The notes beneath the pieces were generated by a model. That model was not told the origin of the DNA, did no database searches, and saw only the letters and a program-made list of their open reading frames with translations. A program made the position numbers and the translations under genes. A DNA stretch of 64,000 nt, taken from assembly GCA_964345835.1 (NCBI GenBank), contig CAYFSL010000002.1, forward strand, positions 1 to 64,000, written 5' to 3'. Positions 42,075 to 51,567 of the stretch are shown here, one piece after another (positions within the stretch are counted from its first letter, which is position 1; each line of letters opens with the position of its first letter). This DNA is from JAAYEL01 sp964345835. Lineage in GTDB: Bacteria; Bacillota; Clostridia; Tissierellales; Peptoniphilaceae.

Positions 42075-43913
42075 TTAGTACTGAGTCAATTCCCTGGTCA
42101 CATCCACAAGCTCCTTGTATAAGATGTCCCTTTTCTCTTGGGAAATATTCTCTCTCAACTGCCTTGTTATTTCGTCTCTTCTATCTATTAAAATGAATTT
42201 CATAACCCTTCTTCTAAGCTCTTCAGAAAGCCCCTTTTCACTCCCCTCTACATAGCCCCTCTTAGCTTGCTCATAGGTCGACCCAATGTTTGCAAGCGAA
42301 AAGGCTTGACTACTTACAAGTTGGTCAATGTCATAGCTTTCACTCGAATATTCTCTTTCCACCAAGCCATATAGGTCTAGAAGTTGGTCGCTGGTTATGA
42401 ATTCCTTTGCAATATCTTCTAGTAAAATAAAAAATTCCCTGTTTAATAGCATCTTTGAAAGGATTTCTTTTTCTAATTTCAACCTCAATTGGTCCCTTGA
42501 AATAGGGGGTGAAAAATCCTTTAATTCACTATTTGTCTGGATATTATGATACCCATTATTGGGCTGAACCCTTCTATCGTAAGTAGTTTTTCCTAGCATT
42601 TTCTTAGAATCTTCCAATTTATTAGCTTTATCCAAGCTACTAGCAACATCTTTCATAAGGGATTCAAAAGATATTCCTACGGAATTTGCAATCTTTTGTC
42701 CATATATTTCCCTTTTTGCATTGCCCTTTATAGATACCAAGAAATTAATCATCCTCTCCGTAAGATCAAACTTATCTCCTGGTTTATCTATTTCTAATTG
42801 CATCCTGTAGTCCAGGGCTTTTTTTGAATCTTTTAAGGCCTTCTCAAAGGCATTGAGTCCTTGACTTTTTATAAATTCATCTGGGTCCATCTCGTTAGGA
42901 AATTCTACTATTCTAGGTTCAATTCCAATCTTATCGAAGATTTCAATGGCTCTTAGGCTTGCCTTTATACCAGCTTGGTCTCCGTCATAGGCTATATATA
43001 TCTGCTTTCCATACCTTTTTAATATAGTTGCCTGTCTTTCTGTAAGGGCTGTCCCTAGAGATGCCGCAGCATAATCAATTCCATAGTTGTATAGGGCTAT
43101 AACATCCATATATCCTTCAACCAAAATAACCTTGTCTCTAGAAACCCTGGCTTGAAGGTTGGTCACCCCATAAAGGTTATCACCTTTATGGAACACTGGA
43201 CTTTCTGGTGAATTTAGGTACTTTATTTTGTTATCAACCAAGGTCCTTCCCCCAAAGCCTATTACCCTTCGCTTGTTATTTAATATAGGGAATATAAGCC
43301 TATCCCTAAACTTATCGTAATAAGAATTATCTTTCTTGCTTCTATCAACAAGCCCTAGCTCCAACATATCTTCTACTGATACATTTTGAGAAAGTAAAAA
43401 ATTAAAAAGATCCTTCCCCCAGCCATCAGGACTGTCAGACTTTTGCTTGGCATAGCCTAGGAAAAAAGCATTTACTACTTTTATGTCTAGCCCCCTTTGG
43501 TGGATATAATCCTGGGGGGCTTTTTCCACAAGCATGTTTCTAAAATAGTATTTAGCCACCAGGGAATTAATCTTATAAAGTCTTTTTAACTTCTCGCTTG
43601 CTTCCCTGTTGTAATTTTCTTCATCTAAAATGATTCCATTTTTGTCGGCCAAAAACCTAACTGCCGATATGTAGTCCAAGTTTTCAATCTTCATTATAAA
43701 ATCAATCGCATCGCCACCCTGACCACAGCCAAAACAATGGTAAAAATTTTTTTGCCTATTTACAGTAAACGATGGAGTCTTTTCATGGTGGAAAGGACAT
43801 AGCCCCTTAAGGTTTGCTCCCGCAGGCTTTAATGAAACATAAGAAGATACCACATCAACTATATCCAGGGACTCTTTTAACCTATTAATTTGATCATCAG
43901 GTATATACCCCAT
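42075..43913 (-). CDS. dnaG: DNA primase
   Basis: Makes RNA primers for replication. The 612-residue chain has the CHC2 zinc finger (CPFHHEKTPSFTVNRQ then CFGCG, about 41-64), the RNA polymerase core and TOPRIM domain (VEGYMDVIAL, about 266-275, and IAYDGDQAGIKA, about 314-325), and a C-terminal helicase-binding domain. It is in the conserved dnaG-rpoD macromolecular synthesis pair, without rpsU in front as in E. coli (rpsU is 10 kb away). Confidence 0.97.
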   Translation of the reverse strand: MGYIPDDQINRLKESLDIVDVVSSYVSLKPAGANLKGLCPFHHEKTPSFTVNRQKNFYHCFGCGQGGDAIDFIMKIENLDYISAVRFLADKNGIILDEENYNREASEKLKRLYKINSLVAKYYFRNMLVEKAPQDYIHQRGLDIKVVNAFFLGYAKQKSDSPDGWGKDLFNFLLSQNVSVEDMLELGLVDRSKKDNSYYDKFRDRLIFPILNNKRRVIGFGGRTLVDNKIKYLNSPESPVFHKGDNLYGVTNLQARVSRDKVILVEGYMDVIALYNYGIDYAAASLGTALTERQATILKRYGKQIYIAYDGDQAGIKASLRAIEIFDKIGIEPRIVEFPNEMDPDEFIKSQGLNAFEKALKDSKKALDYRMQLEIDKPGDKFDLTERMINFLVSIKGNAKREIYGQKIANSVGISFESLMKDVASSLDKANKLEDSKKMLGKTTYDRRVQPNNGYHNIQTNSELKDFSPPISRDQLRLKLEKEILSKMLLNREFFILLEDIAKEFITSDQLLDLYGLVEREYSSESYDIDQLVSSQAFSLANIGSTYEQAKRGYVEGSEKGLSEELRRRVMKFILIDRRDEITRQLRENISQEKRDILYKELVDVTRELTQY

Positions 43914-43959
43914 AAAATATCTCCTTTATGGTTAAAAGGCCCTTGGGAACTATTATGAT

Positions 43960-44751
43960 TTAGTTCCCAAGGTACTTGATTATCTCACTTGCAATTTCTT
44001 CAACAGGCTTTCCTGTTACATTTATTACCTTGCATGATAACTTCCTAAAAACATCCTGGGAATAGGCCAGCTCTTTCTGGATTCTACCGTCATTGGAGTA
44101 GATAGAATCTTCTCCTAACCCCATAATCCTAAGCCTCTGTTCTCTAATCTCTTCGAGCTTTTTGTCATCTATTGAAAGGCCAATAATCTTTTTCCTATCA
44201 ACTTCAAAAATCTCGTCAGGTAAATCTATCTCTGGGATTAGAGGGAGGTTGGAAACCTTATAGGCCTTGTTTGCCAGATAGATAGATAGGGGGGTTTTTG
44301 ATGTTCTAGATACCCCCAGCAAGACTATATCCGATTGTAAAAAACCCCTAGGATCCTTACCGTCATCATATTTCAAGGCAAATTCGATAGCCTCAATCTT
44401 TTCAAAATACTTGTTGCCAAGGTCCCTCATTAGCCCAACCTTTTTTATGGGCTTTTGACCAGTTATTTCTTCTATGTCTTCCATGGGCTTGGACATTAGA
44501 TCAATTAGAGTATAGTCCTTTTGGCGTACTATATCTTTTAACCTTTCTGCTACTCCTTCAAGCACAATGGTTGAAATAACTAGGACTTTAGGCCCCAGAC
44601 CTACAAATATATTGTTTAGTTTTTCTGGTTGATCTATATTATAATATATTTTCTTATTAAAAGTTACATACGGAAATTGTATCATTAGTGAGTTGGCATA
44701 AGAATTTGCAGTCTCTCCACTAGAGTCTGAAATCACTATAATGTCTATCAT
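43960..44751 (-). CDS. Pyruvate, phosphate dikinase regulatory protein (YqfL/PPSR family)
   Basis: Bifunctional kinase/pyrophosphorylase of the DUF299 family, which phosphorylates and dephosphorylates pyruvate phosphate dikinase or PEP synthase. The 263-residue protein has the N-terminal ISDSSGETA motif (about 7-15) and the P-loop-like GVSRTSKTPLSIYLA segment (about 146-160). It begins one base after the glyS stop. The target dikinase is not in this window. In B. subtilis yqfL holds the same place near glyS and dnaG. Confidence 0.93.
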   Translation of the reverse strand: MIDIIVISDSSGETANSYANSLMIQFPYVTFNKKIYYNIDQPEKLNNIFVGLGPKVLVISTIVLEGVAERLKDIVRQKDYTLIDLMSKPMEDIEEITGQKPIKKVGLMRDLGNKYFEKIEAIEFALKYDDGKDPRGFLQSDIVLLGVSRTSKTPLSIYLANKAYKVSNLPLIPEIDLPDEIFEVDRKKIIGLSIDDKKLEEIREQRLRIMGLGEDSIYSNDGRIQKELAYSQDVFRKLSCKVINVTGKPVEEIASEIIKYLGN

Positions 44752-44752
44752 A

Positions 44753-46819
44753 CTAACTCCTTACTATCTGGGTTGGATCAAATATACTCTCAATTCTCTC
44801 GCTAAAGTTTTTTATCAAGGATAGTCTTGCTTTCTTCAATTCCTCGTCCTCTACATTTATCATAGTGTTATCAAGGTATTGGTCGACATCATCAGACATG
44901 TCTTTTAAAAGTTTTAGTCTTTCATCATAATCCATTACCTTTGAGTCCATTTCTTCAAGTATAGAAAGTTTATTGTAAAGGACAAAGTCCCCTTCTTCAA
45001 GAACTTCCTTATCTACGCCTAGTCCTTCAGCAGTCTTTGAGATATTTTTAATCCTTATAAATCTTGTTATTATATCCTCTGCCTGGTCGCCCTTTAATAG
45101 TTTTTCTACGGACTCAATTCTTGTAACCATTTCGAATGGGTCTAGGCTTTCATGACCTAAAACAGAATCAACTATATCATACCTATGACCTTCATCTATC
45201 AATTTATTCCTAAATCTTGCAAGAGTAAAATCAACTAACTTCTTAGTAGTTTCTTCGTAATCGAAATTTTGACCAAATTCATCCGCAAAATTATATAGGG
45301 AGTCCTGGAAGCTTTCTTTTAAATCCATATTCATCTTATTATCGATTAGGATATTTAAAATTCCAATAACCGCCCTTCTTTGTCCATATGGGTCCTGAGA
45401 GCCTGTAACCTCTATCCCAAGGGAATGTAGACCGGTTATGCTATCTATCTTATCCGCAAGGGATAGCAAGGTACCTGCCGTAGATTCAGGGGTCCTATCT
45501 CCTGCAAACCTAGGTAGGTATTGCTCCTCTATGGCCTGAGCTACCATCTTGTTTTCTCCAGAAGCTTGGGCATAAATTCTACCCATAGTTCCCTGTAACT
45601 CTGTAAATTCAACTACTAGTTTAGTCACTAGGTCCGCCTTTGAAAGATAAGCAGCCCTTTTAGCGTGGTCTATTGCATCAGATGAAATATCTAACTGGTC
45701 GCCAATGCTATCGACTAATTTTACCAGCCTTTCAGACTTCTGCCTCATATTTCCTAAACCGTCATGATAGCCCAAGTGGTTAAGCTCTCCTATATATTCC
45801 TCTAAATCCTTTTGTATATCAAGGTCATAGAAGAACTTAGCATCTTCAAGTCTAGCAACTAGCACTTTTTCATTCCCCCTCGCCACATTGTCAATTCCCT
45901 TTGAATCCCCATTTCTTACTGAAATGAAATATGGTAGAAGGATCTTGTTGTCATCTTCTATTGGGAAATATCTTTGGTGGTCTTTCATGGGAGTTACTAT
46001 TACTTCTTTGGGAAGCTTTAAGTATGATTCATCAAAATTTCCTATGAAAGGAGTTGGATACTCGTTGATATTTACAATCTCATCAAGTAGACCTTCATCA
46101 GAAATGTAGTTTCCACCCTTTTCCTTAGCTAGTTTATTAATCCCCTTGACAATAATCTTTCTTCTCTTTTCTTCATCTACTATAACGTAGTTGTCCTCAA
46201 GGATACTTTCATAATTTTCAATCTTATCAATTACGATTTCACTTTTGCCAAGGGTTCTATGGCCCTTGGTGGTTCTTCCGACCTTAATTCCTTCCAAATC
46301 AAAATCCAGGACCTCATCGTCTAGAAGGGAAACAATCCACCTAATCGGCCTTAAAAACCTAAGTTTCTTTCCTCCCCACCTCATAGCTCTCGGATTTGTA
46401 ATGTTCTTTATAATTTCTGGAACTCCTGTAGCCAAGATATCTTCAACGGACTCTAACTTGTGTTCTATATTTGCAAAGGCATACTCAACACCATTCAAGT
46501 CTTCAAAATATATATCTTCAAAATCTAGACCCTTGCTCCTCATAAATCCTTGTAGGGCCTTACCTGGGTTTCCATCTTGGTCTAGGGCAATCTTTTTCGC
46601 TGGCCCTTTAATTTTTTCTAGGGTCTGGCTCTTTGACGCTTCTATATTCCTAACAACCATAGCAAACCTTCTAGGCGTGCTATTTATGCTTATTTCTTCA
46701 CAGGTATATTTATGATCTTGTAGAAGATTTTTCATACCTTCTACAAGTTGTTCTTGTGTAGACTTTATACGCTTAGCAGGAAATTCCTCCACGCCAATTT
46801 CTAACAAATAATTATTCAT
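44753..46819 (-). CDS. glyS: Glycyl-tRNA synthetase beta subunit
   Basis: The larger subunit of the bacterial alpha2beta2 glycyl-tRNA synthetase, which recognises tRNA-Gly. The start is the ATG at 46817-46819 giving MNNYLLEIGVEEFPAKR, after GGAGGG; it overlaps the glyQ stop by eight bases. A longer in-frame start within glyQ has no family match. The 688-residue length is standard. It shares a transcript with glyQ. There is no room for a T-box before glyQ, so amino-acid control by T-box is not seen. Confidence 0.96.
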   Translation of the reverse strand: MNNYLLEIGVEEFPAKRIKSTQEQLVEGMKNLLQDHKYTCEEISINSTPRRFAMVVRNIEASKSQTLEKIKGPAKKIALDQDGNPGKALQGFMRSKGLDFEDIYFEDLNGVEYAFANIEHKLESVEDILATGVPEIIKNITNPRAMRWGGKKLRFLRPIRWIVSLLDDEVLDFDLEGIKVGRTTKGHRTLGKSEIVIDKIENYESILEDNYVIVDEEKRRKIIVKGINKLAKEKGGNYISDEGLLDEIVNINEYPTPFIGNFDESYLKLPKEVIVTPMKDHQRYFPIEDDNKILLPYFISVRNGDSKGIDNVARGNEKVLVARLEDAKFFYDLDIQKDLEEYIGELNHLGYHDGLGNMRQKSERLVKLVDSIGDQLDISSDAIDHAKRAAYLSKADLVTKLVVEFTELQGTMGRIYAQASGENKMVAQAIEEQYLPRFAGDRTPESTAGTLLSLADKIDSITGLHSLGIEVTGSQDPYGQRRAVIGILNILIDNKMNMDLKESFQDSLYNFADEFGQNFDYEETTKKLVDFTLARFRNKLIDEGHRYDIVDSVLGHESLDPFEMVTRIESVEKLLKGDQAEDIITRFIRIKNISKTAEGLGVDKEVLEEGDFVLYNKLSILEEMDSKVMDYDERLKLLKDMSDDVDQYLDNTMINVEDEELKKARLSLIKNFSERIESIFDPTQIVRS

Positions 46820-47690
46820 CCTTACCCTCCAATAATGGGAAGCCCATCTCTTCTCTTTTCTCAAGTTGGATATGGGCAACCTGCCTTGCCAGGTCCCTAA
46901 CTCTTTGAATGTACCTATTTCTCTCTGATACAGAAACTGCTCCTCTAGCATCTAAAACATTGAAAACATGAGAGCACTTTAACACATAGTCATAAGCTGG
47001 TATAACAAGCTTTTTTTCAATGCACCTACCAGCTTCCTTTTCATACATATTAAAAAGTTGTTCCAGCATTTCTATATCTGCATAATCAAAGCTGTAGACA
47101 GAGTTTTCATATTCTGCATTTTGGAATATTTCCCCATACTTTACATGCTCATTCCACTGGATATCATAGACGGACTCAACATTTTGAATATACATGGCAA
47201 TTCTTTCAAGTCCCATGGTTATCTCGCCAGATTCCACCTCAAGGCCTATGCCTCCAACTTGTTGAAAATAAGTGAATTGGGTAATTTCCATCCCATCCAG
47301 CCAGACTTCCCAGCCAACTCCCCACGCTCCAAGGGTTGGGGCCTCCCAGTTGTCTTCAACAAATCTGATATCGTGGATTGTAGGGTCAATCCCTATTACC
47401 TTCAATGATTCCAAATAAATGTCTTGAATATCATCTGGTGTTGGTTTCAAGATAATTTGTAATTGGTGGTGTTGGTAAAGCCTATTAGGGTTATCACCGT
47501 ACCTACCATCTGCCGGCCTTCTAGAAGGCTCAACATATACGACCCTCCAAGGTTCTGGTCCTAGGGCCCTTAAAAAAGTGTTCGGATTCATGGTGCCGGC
47601 CCCCTTTTCTATATCGTAAGGCTCAAGCATCAAGGCTCCTTTTTCCGCCCAATACTCCTTTAATCTTTCTATCATTTCCTGAAAATACAT
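46812..47690 (-). CDS. glyQ: Glycyl-tRNA synthetase alpha subunit
   Basis: Catalytic class II aminoacyl-tRNA synthetase subunit of 292 residues that makes glycyl-adenylate. Family landmarks include QEMIERLKEYWAEKGAL at the N-terminus, GAGTMNPNTFLRALGPEPW (about 31-49) and RRPADGRYGDNPNRLYQHHQ (about 57-76). It lies 58 bases after recO and overlaps glyS by eight bases. Confidence 0.97.
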   Translation of the reverse strand: MYFQEMIERLKEYWAEKGALMLEPYDIEKGAGTMNPNTFLRALGPEPWRVVYVEPSRRPADGRYGDNPNRLYQHHQLQIILKPTPDDIQDIYLESLKVIGIDPTIHDIRFVEDNWEAPTLGAWGVGWEVWLDGMEITQFTYFQQVGGIGLEVESGEITMGLERIAMYIQNVESVYDIQWNEHVKYGEIFQNAEYENSVYSFDYADIEMLEQLFNMYEKEAGRCIEKKLVIPAYDYVLKCSHVFNVLDARGAVSVSERNRYIQRVRDLARQVAHIQLEKREEMGFPLLEGKDE

Positions 47691-47748
47691 AATTCCCCCT
47701 AATAAAAATTCTTTAATAATCTATCAAAAACTAGTCCTAGTGTCAATT

Positions 47749-48486
47749 CTACATAAAAGTCTTGTAGGCCTTAAGGACCCTAAGTCCCTTAATCTCCGTC
47801 TTATCTAAAATAAAATCTATCAAGATGGTAAAAATCTTCCTGTCGTCAAAGTCTAATCCAGGGGTATCAGCCTCTTCAAACCTTGAAAAAAGCATCCAGT
47901 TCAATATTTTTCTTTCCCCTTCTTCAAGGGAAATACTCGATATAGAATGGGATAGACAAATAAGTCCACCATAATGGTAGCTAAAGCCCATAGGGCCTTC
48001 TATCTTACCGCAAAGGCTACAAGAGCTTATATGGGGCCTATATCCAAGCATGGAAATAAATTTTATCAAGAACATTGACATTAACCTAGTCTTATTTTTG
48101 CTGGTGGGAAGACTTTCGAGAAACTTTTCCACCATGTCATAAATATCTTGGTTGACCTGACCTTCAAGCAAGGTCTTGTCAACTAGCTCCAGGCAGAGCT
48201 GGGCTGAATATATGCTTTTAATGTCTTTTCTCAAGGCTAAGTTAGCATTTTTTATAACCGCTTCTTTTATGTAATACAGGTCTCCTCTTTTTGCAAGTAC
48301 CATAGATGAACATGAAAAAAGAGAAGAAATATTATGAAGGCTACTTTTAGCTCTTTTTGCCCCCCTCGCCAGGATTGAAATCCTACCAAGTTCTCTAGTA
48401 AAAACCCTTATTATTTTACTTGATTCCTTGTAGTCATGCGAGGCTATTACTATTGCATTGACCTTATATTCATCAATTGTAACCAA
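47749..48486 (-). CDS. recO: DNA repair protein RecO
   Basis: Recombination mediator that helps RecA load on SSB-coated single-stranded DNA. The 245-residue protein has an N-terminal OB fold (KVNAIVIASHDYKESSKII, about 8-26) and a zinc site of the CSLC...C type (CSLCG near 161-165, then a later Cys-His). It begins inside the last codons of era with a 14-base overlap; the best start is a TTG with a poorly spaced AAAGGA site, so the true start is slightly uncertain. Confidence 0.92.
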   Translation of the reverse strand: MVTIDEYKVNAIVIASHDYKESSKIIRVFTRELGRISILARGAKRAKSSLHNISSLFSCSSMVLAKRGDLYYIKEAVIKNANLALRKDIKSIYSAQLCLELVDKTLLEGQVNQDIYDMVEKFLESLPTSKNKTRLMSMFLIKFISMLGYRPHISSCSLCGKIEGPMGFSYHYGGLICLSHSISSISLEEGERKILNWMLFSRFEEADTPGLDFDDRKIFTILIDFILDKTEIKGLRVLKAYKTFM

Positions 48487-49357
48487 AATCCTTTAACCTA
48501 CTGTCTTTCTTTCTCCAATCCTTTGCTACCTTAACCCAAATCTTTAGGTTGACCTTGGTATCTAGAAGTCTTTCTATATCAATTCTGGCCTGACTTCCGA
48601 TGGTCTTTAACATTCTTCCTCCCTTGCCGATTACCATTCCCTTGTGGGAATTTTGTTCAACATATAGGGTTACTTCTATATCTACCAGGTCCTTATCTTC
48701 TCTTTTAGAAATTTTCATAATCTCCACTGCAATCCCATGTGGAATTTCCTCAAATAGGTTGTTTAGGGCCTTTTCACGGATAATCTCAGCTATGATATTT
48801 CTTTCAGGCTGGTCTGTTATCATGTCGTCTGGATAGTATAGGGGCCCTTCATCAAGCACCTCATAAATAGCATCGGTAAGGCTATCAGTGTTGATGTTAT
48901 CCCTTGCAGAAAGTGCTATTACTTTAGCAAACATCCCCATATCCTCATATTTTTTTACTAGGTCACCAACTTGCCCCTCCTCTAAAAGGTCAATCTTGTT
49001 AATCAAAAGGAAAATTGGAGTATCAATCCCTTTAAGATTGTCCAAAATATAGCTATCTAGCTTGCCGATTTCCTCAGAAGTATCCACCATGAATAAGATT
49101 AGGTCTACATCTTCAAGGGTTGATTTAGATGCCATAAGCATGTAGTCCCCAAGCTTGTTTTTAGGCATTTGAATCCCTGGGGTATCTATAAATACACATT
49201 GCATCTTATCAGTAGTCAAAACTAATTGTATTTTATTTCTTGTCGTCTGAGCCTTGTCGGATATTATGGAAATTTTCTCCCCTATCAATAAATTAAGCAG
49301 GGTAGACTTTCCAACATTGGGCCTTCCTATTACGGTAACAAATCCTGATTTAAACAT
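48473..49357 (-). CDS. era: GTPase Era
   Basis: Ras-like GTPase that binds the 3' end of 16S rRNA and checks 30S maturation. The 294-residue chain shows GRPNVGKST (G1, about 11-19), DTPG (G3, about 58-61), NKID (G4, about 120-123) and a C-terminal KH domain with GKGGRMLKTIG. It overlaps recO; era-recO linkage is conserved in Bacillota. Confidence 0.97.
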   Translation of the reverse strand: MFKSGFVTVIGRPNVGKSTLLNLLIGEKISIISDKAQTTRNKIQLVLTTDKMQCVFIDTPGIQMPKNKLGDYMLMASKSTLEDVDLILFMVDTSEEIGKLDSYILDNLKGIDTPIFLLINKIDLLEEGQVGDLVKKYEDMGMFAKVIALSARDNINTDSLTDAIYEVLDEGPLYYPDDMITDQPERNIIAEIIREKALNNLFEEIPHGIAVEIMKISKREDKDLVDIEVTLYVEQNSHKGMVIGKGGRMLKTIGSQARIDIERLLDTKVNLKIWVKVAKDWRKKDSRLKDFGYN

Positions 49358-49425
49358 ATCTCTCCTATTACTTACATATAAATATTTAATTATTGCGACT
49401 ATCCAGTTATAAAAGCCCCACTTAC

Positions 49426-49878
49426 TTAGCCCTTAAAAATTCCCATCCTCTTCATAACTTCTTTTTCGAGGGTCCTCATCTCAAGCTTTTCATCCTCTTC
49501 TTCATGGTCATAACCGAGTAGGTGTAAAAGCGAATGAACCGAAAGGTAAACTATCTCTCTTTCATAGCTATGACCAAACTCTCTAGCCTGGTCTTTTGCC
49601 CTTTGCGAGCATATTACTATATCTCCCAAGATACCTTCATTTCCTATCTCATCCCTAGAAAATAAGGGAAAGCTCAAGACATCAGTAACCGCATCCACCC
49701 CCCTATAGTCCCTGTTGAGGTCCTGGATTTCTTCTTCATCAACAACGGAGAAGGAAACTTCAAAATCCCCCTCTATCCCTAGGGTCTCTAAGGTCGTTTC
49801 TAGGGCCTTTGTCAGAGTTGGAAAATATTTTTCATCTAGTTTCTCACCTTCTGTTCTTTGGTCTATCAGTAGCTTCAC
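49426..49878 (-). CDS. ybeY: Endoribonuclease YbeY
   Basis: Metal-dependent single-strand RNase needed for 16S rRNA 3'-end maturation and ribosome quality control. I place the start at GTG (49876-49878) giving MKLLIDQRTEGEK, preceded by GGAGGGG; in-frame ATGs upstream lie in phoH. The 150-residue protein has the H-x3-H-x5-H zinc motif in HSLLHLLGYDHEEEDE near the C-terminus. It overlaps the 3' end of phoH by 35 bases. Confidence 0.94.
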   Translation of the reverse strand: MKLLIDQRTEGEKLDEKYFPTLTKALETTLETLGIEGDFEVSFSVVDEEEIQDLNRDYRGVDAVTDVLSFPLFSRDEIGNEGILGDIVICSQRAKDQAREFGHSYEREIVYLSVHSLLHLLGYDHEEEDEKLEMRTLEKEVMKRMGIFKG

Positions 49879-50845
49879 GCCTTTCCCCTCCATGGTCCTT
49901 TTCATAGCTTTCATAGGCATCTATAATCCTTTGTACTAGTGGATGTCTAACAACGTCACTCCTATCTAGGTCGATAAAGTCAATCCCAGAAACATTCTTA
50001 AGGATACTCCTTACGGTTACCAGGCCTGATTTCTTGCCATGTGGGAGGTCTTGCTGGGTAATATCTCCTGTTATCACAGCCTTTGACCCATATCCTAGCC
50101 TTGTTAAAAACATCTTCATCTGTTCTTTTGTTGTGTTCTGAGCCTCATCTAGAATAATAAAAGAGTTATCAAGGGTCCTACCTCTCATATAAGCTAGAGG
50201 AGCAACCTCAATCTGCCCTCTTTCCATCAATTTTTGATAACTTTCTGGCCCCAATATCTCATATAAGGCATCATATAAGGGTCTTAGGTAAGGGTCTATC
50301 TTTTCTTGTAGGTCCCCAGGTAAAAATCCCAGGCTTTCCCCAGCTTCAACAGCTGGCCTAGTCAATATAATCCTGCTGACCTCCTTATTTTTAAATGCTG
50401 CGATAGCTTTGGCCATAGCCAAATAGGTCTTTCCAGTCCCTGCAGGTCCAATCCCAAAAACTATCCCATTTTTACCAATTGAATCAACATATTTTTTCTG
50501 TCCTATAGTCTTAGGTCTTAGGGCCTTTCCTTCATAAGTCGTTACAATAACATCATCTAGATAGGCCTTAATAGCATCGCTATTATTCTTTTTCTCCATA
50601 TCAATAGCATATCTGACATCGGCAAGAGTTAGTTCTTTCTTGGATTTAATAATCTCCCTAAGGACCTCAAGCAGGTGACCCACCATCCCCACTATGTTGG
50701 CATCGCCTTTTATTGATAATTTACCATCATCAACCCTGATCCTAACAGCAAACTCTTTTTCTATTAATTTAATATTTTGGTCCAAGTTTCCAAAAAGACT
50801 TCCCAGTCTACTATGGTCCTCAATTTCTAAAAATATTTCCTTCAT
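49844..50845 (-). CDS. phoH: PhoH family ATPase
   Basis: A 333-residue PhoH-like protein: N-terminal KH-like region, then a P-loop ATPase related to the N-terminal part of superfamily I helicases (GPAGTGKTYLA near 141-151; IILDEAQNTT Walker B near 232-241). It is often linked with ybeY and proposed to act in RNA metabolism. The start is the ATG directly after a TTG, preceded by AAAGG. In B. subtilis yqfC-yqfD precede and yqfF follows it; none is found here. Confidence 0.95.
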   Translation of the reverse strand: MKEIFLEIEDHSRLGSLFGNLDQNIKLIEKEFAVRIRVDDGKLSIKGDANIVGMVGHLLEVLREIIKSKKELTLADVRYAIDMEKKNNSDAIKAYLDDVIVTTYEGKALRPKTIGQKKYVDSIGKNGIVFGIGPAGTGKTYLAMAKAIAAFKNKEVSRIILTRPAVEAGESLGFLPGDLQEKIDPYLRPLYDALYEILGPESYQKLMERGQIEVAPLAYMRGRTLDNSFIILDEAQNTTKEQMKMFLTRLGYGSKAVITGDITQQDLPHGKKSGLVTVRSILKNVSGIDFIDLDRSDVVRHPLVQRIIDAYESYEKDHGGERREATDRPKNRR

Positions 50846-51007
50846 CAAACACTACCTTTCATATTTCCTATCATATTATTATAACAAAGAATTAACACTT
50901 TTTAAAATATCAGAACCCAGTCTTTCTCTTATCTGACTGGATTCTGTATTTAAATACTCAATCTATTATAGCTAGTAAACTTCCTATTGGAAAATCTTAA
51001 AATTTTT

Positions 51008-51565
51008 CTAGAATCTCCTGTCGAAAATACTACTATATATAAAGGCTCTCCTAGCATTCATCAATTTGTCTCCAGACTTTAATGACCTCACTATAGCCTT
51101 TAGTTCTTCATTTTCTACTTCTGACCTTGTGACTGAAATAGAAGTCTTTTCCTTAGAAAGGTCTTCTAGGATAAGCTCCCTGCTTTCCTCCTTTGATTCG
51201 GTCGTTTTTAAAGCCTGTGAATTTATTTCTTCACCCTCTCTCCTAGGGCTGTCATCTCTATTCCCTATAAGAGACCTTCTGTTCTCTAGGTTTGACACCC
51301 TATCCCTTAGGGTCTTAGACCTCTCCATATAATCAGTTGTTTGAGACTCTCCTTCTCCTGCCCTTGGTCTATCAGCTTTTGATAGATCCTTGGCTTGGAA
51401 TTTTTTTCTATCAACTTTATTATTTGCTGACCTTCTACTAGGAGGTCCCTGAATCTTTCTCTGGCTAGTCTGCTTTTTTCCTTCAAGTCCTTTTTCAGCC
51501 TCTTCAATTTCTTTTTCTAATTCCTTAAAGGCTTCAACTAATTCTTGAAATATACCCTTAGCCAT
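51008..51565 (-). CDS. Charged protein of unknown function following floA
   Basis: A 185-residue, highly charged protein with no signal peptide or membrane segment. The N-terminal 25 residues form a probable amphipathic, coiled-coil-like helix (GIFQELVEAFKELEKEIEEA). Residues 30-150 are low in hydrophobics and probably disordered. The last 25 residues are more ordered (LMNARRAFIYSSIFDRRF), and might be a docking peptide. It starts two bases after the floA stop, so it is coupled to it. It holds the place of yqfB in B. subtilis but I see no homology. A partner of FloA is inference. Confidence 0.75.
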   Translation of the reverse strand: MAKGIFQELVEAFKELEKEIEEAEKGLEGKKQTSQRKIQGPPSRRSANNKVDRKKFQAKDLSKADRPRAGEGESQTTDYMERSKTLRDRVSNLENRRSLIGNRDDSPRREGEEINSQALKTTESKEESRELILEDLSKEKTSISVTRSEVENEELKAIVRSLKSGDKLMNARRAFIYSSIFDRRF

Positions 51566-51567
51566 GA

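Noticed and set aside
46820..46951. 44-codon extension of glyS into glyQ
   Set aside because: The internal ATG has GGAGGG and gives the standard MNNYLLEIGVEEFPAKR start; the extension is a shadow of glyQ.
47691..47748. T-box riboswitch before glyQ
   Set aside because: Only 58 bases separate recO and glyQ, and no T-box sequence is seen.
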